A stretch of DNA of 64,000 bases. It comes from Pedobacter miscanthi. GTDB lineage: Bacteria; Bacteroidota; Bacteroidia; Sphingobacteriales; Sphingobacteriaceae. Shown here piece after piece: positions 10,992 to 20,762 of the stretch. The translations under genes were made by a program, and so were the position numbers. Numbering within the stretch: position 1 is the stretch's first letter; each line of letters opens with the position of its first letter. The DNA lies in the NCBI RefSeq assembly GCF_003315595.1, contig NZ_QNQU01000013.1, positions 1 to 64,000 of the forward strand. The letters run 5' to 3'. Under the pieces are notes generated by a model, which was not told where the DNA came from, made no database searches, and saw only the letters and a list, made by a program, of their open reading frames with translations.

Positions 10992-12020
10992 ATGAAACCA
11001 ATTAAATTTTTACCCATTGTTATGATTGCTGCTGCTGGGTTGGTAGCTTCATGCTCAACATCAAAATTGGCTACAACTAAGCCTGCTGATGATGTTTATA
11101 ACTCCGTGGCAAAAGCCAGGGAGGTAGAAGTTGTACTTCCACCTCAAAACCAACAGGGCCAGCAATACCAGGCTCAGGGTCAGGATGAGTACGATGAATA
11201 TTATGGTACCAGTAATCCTTATTACGATATGGATTATTCGTCGAGGATAAACCGTTTTTATAATGGATACAGCTTCCAGGGCTATTATGATCCTTATTTC
11301 GACAATTATTATTATGGAAGCAGCTATGGTCCTTCAAACTATTTAGGTATTGGTTTGGGTTGGGGCAATGGTTATGGTTTAGGCTGGGGTGGCGGATATT
11401 ACGGCGGAGGCTTGGGTTACGGCAGCATCTGGAATAATCCGTTCTACTACGGCAACTATGGTTATGGCTGGAACAATCCATGGGGATGGAACTCGTGGGG
11501 ACCAAACTCATACTATGATCGTTATGGTTGGGGCGGCGGTGGATACTACGGCGGAGGCTGGGGTATCGGCGGTGGCTACTATGGTGGTGGTGTATATACC
11601 AACAGGAATTACAGACCTAGGCCGGGAAGTGATGACAGAGGTGTACCAAGATATGGAGGCACAAATGGAGGAAACGTGGGCAGGCCAAGCAGATCGGGCA
11701 TAGCAAACCAAAATGGTGGAATTTCTTATGCGCCTAATAACAATGCGGGCAGACCGGTTAGAAATCAGGCAAATGGTGGTTATACACAAAACCAGGGTAC
11801 TCAAAGTGGCAGACCTACCAGAAATGAGAATTATACTCCTCAGCAAGGTAACCAAAGCAACAGACCTACCAGAAATGAGACTTATACCCCTCAACAACCT
11901 ACCAGAACCGAAAGCAGGCCAAGTTACTCACCTCCACCTTCAAATGGCGGCGGCGGTGGTTCGTATGGCGGTGGCGGTGGTGGCGGTGGTTCACGTCCAT
12001 CAAGAGCAGGTAGAGGTTAA
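10992..12020 (+). CDS. Gly/Tyr/Asn-rich low-complexity lipoprotein
   Basis: A 342-residue predicted lipoprotein: the signal peptide ends in the lipobox VASC with Cys22. Residues about 85-210 are extremely rich in Gly, Tyr, Trp and Asn (for example GYGWNNPWGW), and residues about 215-320 are rich in Arg, Pro, Asn and Gln with repeats of the type RPTRNExYTPQQ. It ends in two oligo-glycine runs and SRPSRAGRG. No catalytic domain is visible; most of the mature protein should be disordered. It lies 21 bp before the FadL-type porin gene and shares its terminator, so the two are probably co-transcribed. A structural or cell-surface role is inference. Confidence 0.8.
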   Translation: MKPIKFLPIVMIAAAGLVASCSTSKLATTKPADDVYNSVAKAREVEVVLPPQNQQGQQYQAQGQDEYDEYYGTSNPYYDMDYSSRINRFYNGYSFQGYYDPYFDNYYYGSSYGPSNYLGIGLGWGNGYGLGWGGGYYGGGLGYGSIWNNPFYYGNYGYGWNNPWGWNSWGPNSYYDRYGWGGGGYYGGGWGIGGGYYGGGVYTNRNYRPRPGSDDRGVPRYGGTNGGNVGRPSRSGIANQNGGISYAPNNNAGRPVRNQANGGYTQNQGTQSGRPTRNENYTPQQGNQSNRPTRNETYTPQQPTRTESRPSYSPPPSNGGGGGSYGGGGGGGGSRPSRAGRG

Positions 12021-12041
12021 TTATAAAAATCTAAACACACA

Positions 12042-13577
12042 ATGAAAAAATATATTTTAGCTTCACTAGTAGCTACAGTAGCTGCTATGGGAACATCATA
12101 CGCCCAAAGTTATGCACCGGATGCATTCCGTTTTTCGCAAACCAATTATGGAAGCACCTCAAGATTTAAAGGAATGGGCGGAGCACAGATCGGTGTTGGT
12201 GGCGATATCGGTTCAATCAATGCTAACCCTGCTGGTTTAGGTTTATTTACCAAATCGGAGTTTAGCATTACGCCCGAATTTAATTCGGTTTCTAACGGAA
12301 GTTCTTATCTCGGAAATAACATTAAAGCAGATAAAAGCCAGTTAAATCTGAACAATATCGGGGTAGTATTTTATAGTCCCGCAGCCAAAATGAAAGGCGC
12401 TGACGTTGACAAGGGATTGGTAAGTACCGTTTTTGGCTTGAGCTATACCCGTAACAACGATTTCCTGAACAATATTAGTTATAATGGTATCAACAGAAAT
12501 AACTCGATCAGATATTCTTACGCTGAGCAGGCCAATAATTTTGGCACGAGCAACAGTATTGCTGGTGATGCTTATAACAGTTACCTGATTAATAAAAACA
12601 CACCAACTTTTCCAAATCAGTTTTCTGCAGAGCCCTATAGCGGCAATTTCAATCAAAACTGGGATGAGGCACGTTTAGGTTCAACTTCAGAGTTTAATGT
12701 GGCAGGTGCCCTTAATTTTGGAAATAAAGTTTATATTGGTGCAACGGCGAGTTTTGTTAATGTAAAATATATCAGTGATGCTACTTTTACTGAGTCTGGC
12801 ATCCTTAATTCGTATGATGACAGCCCAACTTTGCCTGATGTACCCAAGTATAACGGAAATGAAAATTACAACCTTACCCATTTCCGTAACCAGGAAACTA
12901 AAGGTGGTGGTTTTAATTTAAAACTAGGCGCTATTTTCAGACCGGTAAGTGAGTTAAGGATCGGTTTGAATTTCCAGACACCTACCTGGATGAACATTGA
13001 AGATAATACTAGCGAAACCTTACAGGCTACTACTGCTGGTAATGCCAATACTGCTTCAACTAAATCAAATAATCCTACCCAATATTATTCATTTACCTAC
13101 AATCTGCGCACGCCTTTAAAAGCTTCAGCAGGTATTAGTTATGTAATTGCAGGTACCGCGTTAATATCAGCTGATGTTGATTATGTAGACTATTCTTCAA
13201 TGCGTTTTTCTGATTCTAACGGCTCTGACCGTGCAACTATTAACGATAATAATGCCTTTATTAAAGCATCATATAAAGAAGCGGTTAATTATAGAGTAGG
13301 CGCTGAGGTTAAAGTAACTAACGAATTTAGTTTACGTGCTGGTTACGGCGTAAATGGAAATGGTGTTAAAGGTGGTGATAACAAATTTTATCAAGGTCAG
13401 TATTATACAGGTGGACTTGGATACCGCATTGATAACTATTATTTTGATGTAGCTTACCAAAACTATAAAACCAACTTCAGTTCTAGTCCATATTTATTGG
13501 ATGATTATACTGAGCCTGTTGCCGATGTAAAAAGTAACAGAAACAATGTATTTTTAACTTTTGGAGTAAGATTCTAA
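12042..13577 (+). CDS. OMPP1/FadL/TodX-family outer membrane protein
   Basis: A 511-residue outer membrane beta-barrel with a signal peptide ending SYAQ near residue 22. The N-terminus RFSQTNYGSTSRFKGMGGA and the segment GDIGSINANPAGLG are typical of Bacteroidota members of this family, which transport hydrophobic compounds or act as porins. Alternating polar and hydrophobic strands continue to the terminal aromatic residue (VFLTFGVRF), as expected for barrel assembly. It follows the Gly/Tyr-rich lipoprotein and is closed by a strong terminator at 13594. The substrate cannot be read from the sequence. Confidence 0.85.
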   Translation: MKKYILASLVATVAAMGTSYAQSYAPDAFRFSQTNYGSTSRFKGMGGAQIGVGGDIGSINANPAGLGLFTKSEFSITPEFNSVSNGSSYLGNNIKADKSQLNLNNIGVVFYSPAAKMKGADVDKGLVSTVFGLSYTRNNDFLNNISYNGINRNNSIRYSYAEQANNFGTSNSIAGDAYNSYLINKNTPTFPNQFSAEPYSGNFNQNWDEARLGSTSEFNVAGALNFGNKVYIGATASFVNVKYISDATFTESGILNSYDDSPTLPDVPKYNGNENYNLTHFRNQETKGGGFNLKLGAIFRPVSELRIGLNFQTPTWMNIEDNTSETLQATTAGNANTASTKSNNPTQYYSFTYNLRTPLKASAGISYVIAGTALISADVDYVDYSSMRFSDSNGSDRATINDNNAFIKASYKEAVNYRVGAEVKVTNEFSLRAGYGVNGNGVKGGDNKFYQGQYYTGGLGYRIDNYYFDVAYQNYKTNFSSSPYLLDDYTEPVADVKSNRNNVFLTFGVRF

Positions 13578-13593
13578 GCCAAATAATAAAAAT

Positions 13594-13632
13594 AAAAAAG
13601 CCATAATGCTATTAAGCGTTATGGCTTTTTTA
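13594..13632 (+). terminator. Intrinsic terminator after the FadL-type gene
   Basis: AAAAAAGCCATAATGC pairs with GCGTTATGGCTTTTTT across a 5-nt loop, 16 bp after the stop. The A/T tracts on both sides would let it work in either direction. Confidence 0.9.
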
Positions 13633-13767
13633 TTTTAAAATGAAATATAAAACTACATTAAGTAAATTTTAAAAATACAAATAAATATGTAAAATTATAA
13701 TATTAAAATATAATTAAAAATACATATTAGATTTTTAACTATTATTGCAGTTAAAATAAAACCTAAT

Positions 13768-15393
13768 ATGAAACACAAAATCTATTATTTAACTATCCTT
13801 GCGGCCCTGTTCTCATGCAAGAAAGAAATTAAACAGGAATTTTTACTTCCATCAACTACAGTATTAGAAAGGCAAGATTCGAAAACTATCTTTTCCAAAA
13901 CGCTTGCAATTGCTCTAGAAAAAGAGCCAGCCTTAAGAACATTTATTAAAAAAGAAGCACTAAAACAATTTGATATGGACAATGATGTTCTTTTTCAAAT
14001 GGTAAAGGGCAACGAAATAACTTCAGGTAAAACATTTTATCAAGTATTAACACAATATGCTACTTCTAAGAATGATTTAGATAACGCTATTAAAAACCTT
14101 CCGACACTAACCATAATGGTGCCTGAAGTAATCAATTTTTCTATCAAGTCCTGGAATCCTCTAACAGAAATACCTAAAGTTGCAGTATCTCCTGAGAATA
14201 AAAATTTTAAACAAATTAGTATTTATGATGAGAAAGGAGAAATAATCAATATACCGTCAGGATATCTTCCTGGTTTTCCTGTCGTTGTAGTCAAGGAAAA
14301 TGAACGGGTAGCTATTTCAGCAAAGGGAAATACCATAATGCTGCAAGATGGTCCAAAATCACTGGAATTCCTTTCTAAAGGCGATTTAAGATTTAACTTT
14401 GTAGATCAAGCCTTTGATGGAACAAATAATAATCTAACTCCACCTTCATCAATTAATAGCAGTGGGTTGCCTTTAAATCTTAATTCAAAAATTAGCAGAT
14501 CTGTATCTACTCAAGCAATAGGTTCACCTCTTATAAATGTGTTTAATATCGACCAAAAAGTAGTTGATGCATATAATGTGAATTTAGATTGGCACAGAGA
14601 CAATATTTATTATGGATTAAATCCAAACGCAGGTATTGTGAAAGGTAAATTTAACAATCGGGTAGCAGAGTACATTGTATCAATTCGTATGGCAGATGGC
14701 AATCTTGCTAAAATATCGGATGAACCTAAAGATCCCAAAGACCTGAATAAATTTGTAACACCGAGACCTCCAAGAAATGGCGATCCTGTGATCAAAGATT
14801 GGACTGATGGTTTTTTTGAATTTAGAATCGCCATTTTAATAAATGCTAAAAATGGAGCTGGAACTCAATTGAATAAAAATATTTCAGCTGTTGGATCAGA
14901 CCTTTATAACTTAATTACCAAACAAACTGGCAATCCCCGTAATCCAGTTTATGAAATTATAGGACTTGAACCAAAAGATTATTTCATAAATGAAAAATTG
15001 ATTCCTTGGGATCTGGAAAATTACGGCGCAGCCTGGAAATTTATTGTAAGTGAATTTGATGAGTCTGCGACCTCAAAAAAGACTTACAATGAAACTGCTA
15101 AATTTGTAACAAACTTTAATTATGAAGCTACTTTTGGTGAAGTAGTTAAAGTAGGTCTTAAAGCTGGGGCAACTCAAGAAACATCTTCCTCTAATACATT
15201 TGAGTATGTAACAACAACGGGCTCGGATGAACTAGGTGAAGGGATATTGGAATTTGGATCGCCTATTATACTGCGAAAGGATACTAAATCTTATGTTGGA
15301 AGAAATGGAACTATTGTTACTACTGAGGAATATATAACCAATGAAGTGAGTTGTGGGCAAATATTCTTGTCGATAGAACCAAGGCAATTTTAA
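13768..15393 (+). CDS. Lipoprotein of unknown function, AT-rich
   Basis: A 541-residue protein with a short signal peptide and lipobox ending LFSC (Cys17), followed by KKE. I do not recognise the family. The N-terminal half contains a helical stretch (30-120) and a beta-rich part; residues about 255-330 have a DWHRDNIYYGLN segment; the C-terminal 110 residues are rich in alternating Ser/Thr and hydrophobic residues (QETSSSNTFEYVTTTG). That last part recalls membrane-inserting hairpins of beta pore-forming proteins, but this is weak. The gene and its flanks are markedly more AT-rich than their neighbours, a possible sign of transfer. It has its own flanking terminators and no operon partner. 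Confidence 0.7.
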   Translation: MKHKIYYLTILAALFSCKKEIKQEFLLPSTTVLERQDSKTIFSKTLAIALEKEPALRTFIKKEALKQFDMDNDVLFQMVKGNEITSGKTFYQVLTQYATSKNDLDNAIKNLPTLTIMVPEVINFSIKSWNPLTEIPKVAVSPENKNFKQISIYDEKGEIINIPSGYLPGFPVVVVKENERVAISAKGNTIMLQDGPKSLEFLSKGDLRFNFVDQAFDGTNNNLTPPSSINSSGLPLNLNSKISRSVSTQAIGSPLINVFNIDQKVVDAYNVNLDWHRDNIYYGLNPNAGIVKGKFNNRVAEYIVSIRMADGNLAKISDEPKDPKDLNKFVTPRPPRNGDPVIKDWTDGFFEFRIAILINAKNGAGTQLNKNISAVGSDLYNLITKQTGNPRNPVYEIIGLEPKDYFINEKLIPWDLENYGAAWKFIVSEFDESATSKKTYNETAKFVTNFNYEATFGEVVKVGLKAGATQETSSSNTFEYVTTTGSDELGEGILEFGSPIILRKDTKSYVGRNGTIVTTEEYITNEVSCGQIFLSIEPRQF

Positions 15394-15412
15394 ATAATAT
15401 AAATTAAAACTG

Positions 15413-15449
15413 AAGTTCAATTATTTATTTAAAATAATTGAACTTTTTG
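15413..15449 (+). terminator. Intrinsic terminator after the AT-rich lipoprotein
   Basis: A 13-bp stem (AAGTTCAATTATT with AATAATTGAACTT) and a T tract start about 20 bp after the stop. It could also serve the minus-strand gene ending at 15504. Confidence 0.8.
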
Positions 15450-15503
15450 TATTATATCAATACAAAAAGGTCGTAAATATTTCATTGCACCAAAACTATA
15501 ATT

Positions 15504-17924
15504 TTATCTACTCCTCACCACAATCTCCTTCTCCCCATAAACCACTCCCCCATTGGTAACTCCTTGAACAATAATTTTAAACTGGCCGGTTAAATCGCCG
15601 GTGTTAAAACTTACAGGTGTTTCACCCTTAACTAGTACCTGATAATTCCAATATACGGTGGCAAAATTGATCGGTTCATTTTTATTGGTGATATCTGACA
15701 CATAGAACTCTTTTGGCAGGTTAATGCCCTTTAATATCATGATGTTGGGTTTACGTTCTTCATCTGTACATCCCTGATAAACCATTGTTCCTCCCCTTCC
15801 GGTTGAATAACTTTTACCCTTAATGGGATTGCTGTTTCCAACATCTGCGGTATGGTTCGGGCAGTTTAAAATGTTATAACGGCAAACATAATCGCCGCAT
15901 CTGTTGAATGTTCTCTTGGCAAATTCCGTTGCTTCGGTATTTTTGGTAATGGTAACTTCTTTGAGTCTGATACCTGCAAGCGACGTAATACTTTGATTGC
16001 TTTCGTTTAAAACGTCAGACCTGGTGTTCAGGGCTTCAAAATTTCGTTGAATCAGGTATGTCTTTAACTCATCATGAGGATTATCAATGTTAACATCATA
16101 CTGATCATATTTCGCCGTAGTCATGGCCAGCCATACCCGCATTTTTGGCTCTTTGATCATCAGGTTCTCATAAGGAATATTAAACTTTCCTGCACTATCC
16201 GTATTCAGGAAATTAAGATTTTCTCCTGCTATGGTTGTTAAACCCATAGGTTTATCCAGTGGTTTATTTTTTCGGGTAATTTTACCATGGTAAGCTAAAT
16301 CTGAAAACACATCCTGTTTACTAACCGCCTTTATTTCAGTTTCGGGCCATTTATAACGGCTCCACGTTTTAACCAATAAAATATCGTTCAGGTAATCCTG
16401 GTCTACCAGTTTTAAGCCCATCGGGCGGTTAGGTAACGGTTTTAAATATTGTTGCAGGTAGAAATAATCGGAAATATTTTGATTGTGAATATTTGAAAGT
16501 CTGTTAATTTGTACGCAGGCAATGGAAACGAGTGCATCAACAGGCTTTTTATCGTGATCGGATACGGTCAGTTTTAAGTTTACCTGGTCCCTCGTATTGT
16601 ATTCATTCTTATCTGTTGATAGTTCAGTCTCGTTAAGCTGATTATAATGGGCAAAGAAAATCCGTTCTGCAATAGGCCGGTAGTTACTATCCAAAATACT
16701 TACTGCATTTAAACCAACTGGAACAGAATCCAACCTGAACCTGATACTCTGGGTTTTATTTCGCTCCAGCGTCAAACTGGTATTCAATAAAATATTCGAA
16801 AAATTATGCACCAAAACATGCACCTTTTTCTGACTATTTGCTTCAAGATGGATCCTGAAATCATTTTCGGCTATTGCAGTAGTTGTTGTTAGTACTACTC
16901 CATCTTTTAATACGATGGGCAAAGCATATTTTGTTTCATCCTGATGTTCATTCAGGATTTTTACGAAATATTTTTTAGAAGCCAGCGGACGTATAGAGAA
17001 TGAACCAATCCCGGTAGAATTACTTTCAATCGTATCAGTTGGAACATCATTTTCGTACAAAACAGCCTTTGCTTTTAACACTGTTCCCTCCAGGTTTTTG
17101 ATTTCGAAACCTACTTTAGAGGCTAACTGATCAACCAGGTAACCACCTTCAGGGTAAAACTGAATCTGATAGTTTGATCGTTTTATAACAGGTAGTTTAA
17201 ATTTGGCATACCTGATATCTTTCCCCTTTTTCACCGTTATGGAAAGCTGGTTGTTCTCCTCAGTAATCTTATCTGCCGGAAAATCGAGCATCAGTTCTCC
17301 AATCACACTACTCTTTGCCGTCCCGGAGAGCAGGATATGTTTATCACTTCCTATCTGATATTTAATCTCTGCATTTTCGACGAAACGATTATTTCCGGTT
17401 AAAACTTTTACCAAAGCTGTTCCGGTTTTATGCTGTTCATCATAAGCCTTAAAGATGGAAATATTGGCGGTTAAAGGATTTATTGTAGTTGATTTTACCG
17501 TAATGTTTTGGATAAACTCACCGTCTGGTTCATTATTCTTTTTAATGTTGGTATTGGCTACAAAACGATATGATCCGCCTGGTAGCGAATCGGGTAGCGT
17601 AAAGCCTCCAAATGAAAAACCTTTTTCGATCAGAAATTTTTCCTGAAGTACAATGCTGCTATCAATATTATTAAGGAGCGACAGATAAAGCGTATGGTAC
17701 TGATCTAAATTAGTGATGGTTTTTAATAAATATCCGGTAAACCAAACCTGATCGTTATTGCTATAGATGGCCTTATCAAAATGCAAAAACAGACTTGATT
17801 TGGCTAATTTTAAGCCATAATGATGGATATTTTCGGCAACACTATCCAATTTTGCATCCTGTGCCCCTGCTTTAAAAAATAAAAGCAAGCAGCAGATAAG
17901 GATGAGATAAAATTTTGAAAGCAT
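15504..17924 (-). CDS. Large secreted MG2/carboxypeptidase-regulatory-like protein
   Basis: An 806-residue protein with a signal peptide ending FKAGAQ. The start at 17924 places the signal peptide at the N-terminus; the frame is open 16 codons further up to 17972. Residues 35-130 (LFLHFDKAIYSNNDQVWFTGYL) look like the macroglobulin MG2-type domain found in Bacteroidota proteins that accompany TonB-dependent systems, followed by further beta-sandwich segments (LYENDVPTD; LKLTVSDHDKKPVDALVSI) and a C-terminal part with RGGTMVYQGC. It is probably exported to the periplasm or outer membrane. The role is unknown. No TonB-dependent receptor gene is adjacent. Confidence 0.7.
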   Translation of the reverse strand: MLSKFYLILICCLLLFFKAGAQDAKLDSVAENIHHYGLKLAKSSLFLHFDKAIYSNNDQVWFTGYLLKTITNLDQYHTLYLSLLNNIDSSIVLQEKFLIEKGFSFGGFTLPDSLPGGSYRFVANTNIKKNNEPDGEFIQNITVKSTTINPLTANISIFKAYDEQHKTGTALVKVLTGNNRFVENAEIKYQIGSDKHILLSGTAKSSVIGELMLDFPADKITEENNQLSITVKKGKDIRYAKFKLPVIKRSNYQIQFYPEGGYLVDQLASKVGFEIKNLEGTVLKAKAVLYENDVPTDTIESNSTGIGSFSIRPLASKKYFVKILNEHQDETKYALPIVLKDGVVLTTTTAIAENDFRIHLEANSQKKVHVLVHNFSNILLNTSLTLERNKTQSIRFRLDSVPVGLNAVSILDSNYRPIAERIFFAHYNQLNETELSTDKNEYNTRDQVNLKLTVSDHDKKPVDALVSIACVQINRLSNIHNQNISDYFYLQQYLKPLPNRPMGLKLVDQDYLNDILLVKTWSRYKWPETEIKAVSKQDVFSDLAYHGKITRKNKPLDKPMGLTTIAGENLNFLNTDSAGKFNIPYENLMIKEPKMRVWLAMTTAKYDQYDVNIDNPHDELKTYLIQRNFEALNTRSDVLNESNQSITSLAGIRLKEVTITKNTEATEFAKRTFNRCGDYVCRYNILNCPNHTADVGNSNPIKGKSYSTGRGGTMVYQGCTDEERKPNIMILKGINLPKEFYVSDITNKNEPINFATVYWNYQVLVKGETPVSFNTGDLTGQFKIIVQGVTNGGVVYGEKEIVVRSR

Positions 17925-18057
17925 ATTTAGAATAATATCATTAAAAATCAAAATTTTTATCCGGATTTTCAACTAAATTATCCGCAGATACTCCGTGAAA
18001 AAATAATTATGCTGGGAAATAATTATAAAACTGAATTCCCTCTGCATGTTTATTTTG

Positions 18058-19893
18058 CTAAACCACCCCAAATAACGCTCCACCCTCTTTACCCATCTCA
18101 TTAATTTTAGCCTCTACCCCTTCATCCTTGATCAGCTCGGGTGCGTGGTGGGGCTTTTTCCTGGCATCAATAATCATCGACCCCTTACAGCCCCAATGTT
18201 TGTTTACCGTAAAATCGTTTATACCATAAATATCTGCAGCCGGATTACTCCTTGTAAAAGCCACCCAAACTAGGTTATCAATTGTTTCAGCCGTAAATGT
18301 GGCATCATCGGCCAATATAATCAATGGCAAGCCAGCTAAATCCTGATCGATCAAAGCGATATTCAGTAAAGCAATTTCGGCAGCTGTTTTCTCAGGATTG
18401 AGGTATTTATCCCCTTCAAGAACTAAAACACCTGGCATGGCAATTTTCGGATTGAAAAAGCCGCTGCTTAACGTCAGATTTTCAGGAATTTTATTCCACA
18501 GTTCCCTTTTTTTATCACCTGCGGCTGCAATTACCACTTTCGATCCGCTGTTTAAGCCGTCGCCACTGTAATCGAGTGTATCAATGGTGGTATTGGTATG
18601 AAAATGAACATCCCTGGTTAAATCTATCCGTTCTAAGATATGTTTAATAAAATCTTCAATATGATGCGTACTTAACTGCTGATTATCTTCCTTCGCGGCG
18701 ATGAAAAGGTATTTGGCCAGACTTAACTGGTTTTTGCCTAAAATATGGTTGGCAATAGTTAAAATTTCCTGTGGCCTTCTCTCTTTTAAATATGGGGTAT
18801 ATCGTTCGCTGCCAATGGCAAAAAGCAGTGGATGTACACCAGCAGCATCAACTGCATGCACTTCTTTTAAACCATGTATTTCCTGCGGAATAGCCGAACC
18901 GGTAATTTCGTGTATCAAAGCACCAAAACTGGTATCTTCCTGCGGCGGGCGGCCCACAACGGTAAACGACCAGATTGCATCTTTTTTATGGTACACATGG
19001 TGTACTTTCATTAAAGGAAAAGGGTGCGTTAAACTATAATAACCCAAATGATCGCCAAACGGACCTTCGGGTTTATTTTCGTTCGGATAAACGGTCCCGG
19101 TAATGATAAAATCGGCATCTGCAGAAATACAGAAACCTTCATCATCATAGAAATAACGGAAACGTCTGTCGCCCAATGCGCCGGCAAAAGTCATTTCCGA
19201 CAAACCTTCGGGCAAAGGCATTACTGCAGCTAAGGGGTGCGACGGTGGACCACCAACAAAAATACTCACTTTTAAAGGTTGCCCCAAAGCATTGGCTTTC
19301 GACTGATGTACCCCTATCCCCCGGTGGATCTGGTAATGCAGGCCAATTTCTTTATCCTGGATATAATCATTACCCGCCAGTTGGATGCGGTACATCCCCA
19401 TATTGGCATTTAATACCCCAGGTTTATCTACATCTTCGGTATAAACCTGCGGCATGGTTACAAAAGGACCGCCATCCATCGGCCAGTTTACAATTTGAGG
19501 CAACTGACTAATACTCGTTTTTAAAAATTTATTTTTTGCAGAAGGCGTTTTAAGCGGCAGGGCCGATAATGCCGACATGGCAGAACCCGCATATTTAAAT
19601 GGATTTTTTAATGCTTTTATCGGATCGTTTCTTAACGAAACCAATTGCTGCACCTTGGGTAAAGTATCCCTGAAAATAAACTTCGACCGCTCTAAAGTCC
19701 CGAACAGATTGGAAACTGCCGGAAAAGGACTTCCCTTAACTTTTTCGAACAATAAAGCAGGTCCCTGGTTTTCGTAAACCCTTAAATGGATGGCTGCCAT
19801 TTCTAAATAAGGGTCTACTTCTTCTTTTATTCTGATTAAATGACCATGCTTTTCGAGATCGGAAACACATTCTGCTAAACTTTTATACGCCAT
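18058..19893 (-). CDS. UbiD-family (prenylated-FMN) decarboxylase
   Basis: A 611-residue protein matching the UbiD family, which decarboxylates aromatic or alpha,beta-unsaturated acids using prenylated FMN. Visible family segments are QGPALLFEKVKG near residue 48, FVGGPPSHPLAAVMPLPEG near 215, and EGPFGDHLGYY near 285, which includes a conserved catalytic-region glutamate. I take the ATG at 19893 (MAYKSLAECV). The length is greater than E. coli UbiD and fits the Bacteroidota form usually linked to menaquinone-type pathways; the substrate is not provable here. The cofactor-making partner UbiX is encoded in this window but 24 kb away at 43644. Confidence 0.9.
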   Translation of the reverse strand: MAYKSLAECVSDLEKHGHLIRIKEEVDPYLEMAAIHLRVYENQGPALLFEKVKGSPFPAVSNLFGTLERSKFIFRDTLPKVQQLVSLRNDPIKALKNPFKYAGSAMSALSALPLKTPSAKNKFLKTSISQLPQIVNWPMDGGPFVTMPQVYTEDVDKPGVLNANMGMYRIQLAGNDYIQDKEIGLHYQIHRGIGVHQSKANALGQPLKVSIFVGGPPSHPLAAVMPLPEGLSEMTFAGALGDRRFRYFYDDEGFCISADADFIITGTVYPNENKPEGPFGDHLGYYSLTHPFPLMKVHHVYHKKDAIWSFTVVGRPPQEDTSFGALIHEITGSAIPQEIHGLKEVHAVDAAGVHPLLFAIGSERYTPYLKERRPQEILTIANHILGKNQLSLAKYLFIAAKEDNQQLSTHHIEDFIKHILERIDLTRDVHFHTNTTIDTLDYSGDGLNSGSKVVIAAAGDKKRELWNKIPENLTLSSGFFNPKIAMPGVLVLEGDKYLNPEKTAAEIALLNIALIDQDLAGLPLIILADDATFTAETIDNLVWVAFTRSNPAADIYGINDFTVNKHWGCKGSMIIDARKKPHHAPELIKDEGVEAKINEMGKEGGALFGVV

Positions 19894-19927
19894 GCCCAAA
19901 GATAAATATTTAGATTTTCTACAAAAC

Positions 19928-19980
19928 AAAAAAGCCCCATATAAGCAGATTTTACAATAAAGCTACTTATACAGGGCTCT
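19928..19980 (-). terminator. Intrinsic terminator after dps
   Basis: On the minus strand a long imperfect stem (AGCCCTGTATAAGTAG with CTGCTTATATGGGGCT, including G-T pairs) is followed by TTTTTTG, just beyond the dps stop at 19999. Confidence 0.75.
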
Positions 19981-19998
19981 TAACCTACTAATTACCTG

Positions 19999-20478
19999 TT
20001 ATTTTTTTCCGGCAAAAGAACGTAACATCCAGGTATTTTTTTCTTTAAACTGCATAAAACGGTTCACCATATCGTTAGATCCGTCGTCGCCTGCCTCATC
20101 TGTTGCATCTAACAGTTCTCTTTCCAGTTCGATCAGGGTAGCCATATCATCCAAAATAGCATCAACCATATCAAGATCTTTCAATCCAATGGTATCAATC
20201 TCTTTTATTTTAGATTCTTTGATGTAATCGGCAAAACGGCTATGCGGTGGTTTACCCAAAGTTAATACACGCTCGGCAATTTCATCAATGGTTAACTGCG
20301 CATTGGTATATAATTCTTCGAACTTAACATGAAGGGTAAAAAAGTTCTGTCCTTTGATGTTCCAGTGGCAGCCCCTTAATTTTTGATAATGGATATGATA
20401 GTTGGCCAGGTAATCGTTTAACAGATCTACAACTGGTTTAACCTCTTTTTCATTTAAGCTTATTTCTTTAGCGTCCAT
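19999..20478 (-). CDS. dps: Dps-family ferritin-like DNA-protection protein
   Basis: A 159-residue Dps protein of normal length. Dps forms 12-mers that oxidise and store iron and protect DNA under stress. Residues of the inter-subunit ferroxidase site are visible in the family pattern KLRGCHWNIKG (His), LHVKFEELY (His, Glu) and TIDEIAER (Asp, Glu). The C-terminus is short and Lys-rich (SFAGKK). It is divergent from the LysM gene at 20763 across 284 bp and has its own terminator, so it is monocistronic. A -7-like TAAATTTG is at 20529-20522 without a well-placed -33 box. Confidence 0.93.
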   Translation of the reverse strand: MDAKEISLNEKEVKPVVDLLNDYLANYHIHYQKLRGCHWNIKGQNFFTLHVKFEELYTNAQLTIDEIAERVLTLGKPPHSRFADYIKESKIKEIDTIGLKDLDMVDAILDDMATLIELERELLDATDEAGDDGSNDMVNRFMQFKEKNTWMLRSFAGKK

Positions 20479-20762
20479 TTTTTTATGATTTATAATGTAT
20501 TTTAATGTGTACCTAACAACCCAAATTTAGAAAAGTTTTCTTCAAAAATGGCTTTTATACAATACCTTATTTAATAGATCGTTTAATATTCAATATCGCA
20601 ACAAACAACAATTTTATAAACATTTGTTAATGAATATTATACCTATATTACGTTATAAAAGTCATCTTAATTTTACGTAAAAACGAACAACCGAACTGAA
20701 GATGATTAACAATATTATTCGTATAATTGCTCCCTTTGACTTAAAAATTTACATAAAAATAA

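Noticed and set aside
11077-11897. Long open frames in other phases inside the Gly/Tyr-rich gene
   Set aside because: GC-rich low-complexity codons suppress stops in all frames; only the plus frame has a signal peptide, lipobox and fitting promoter.
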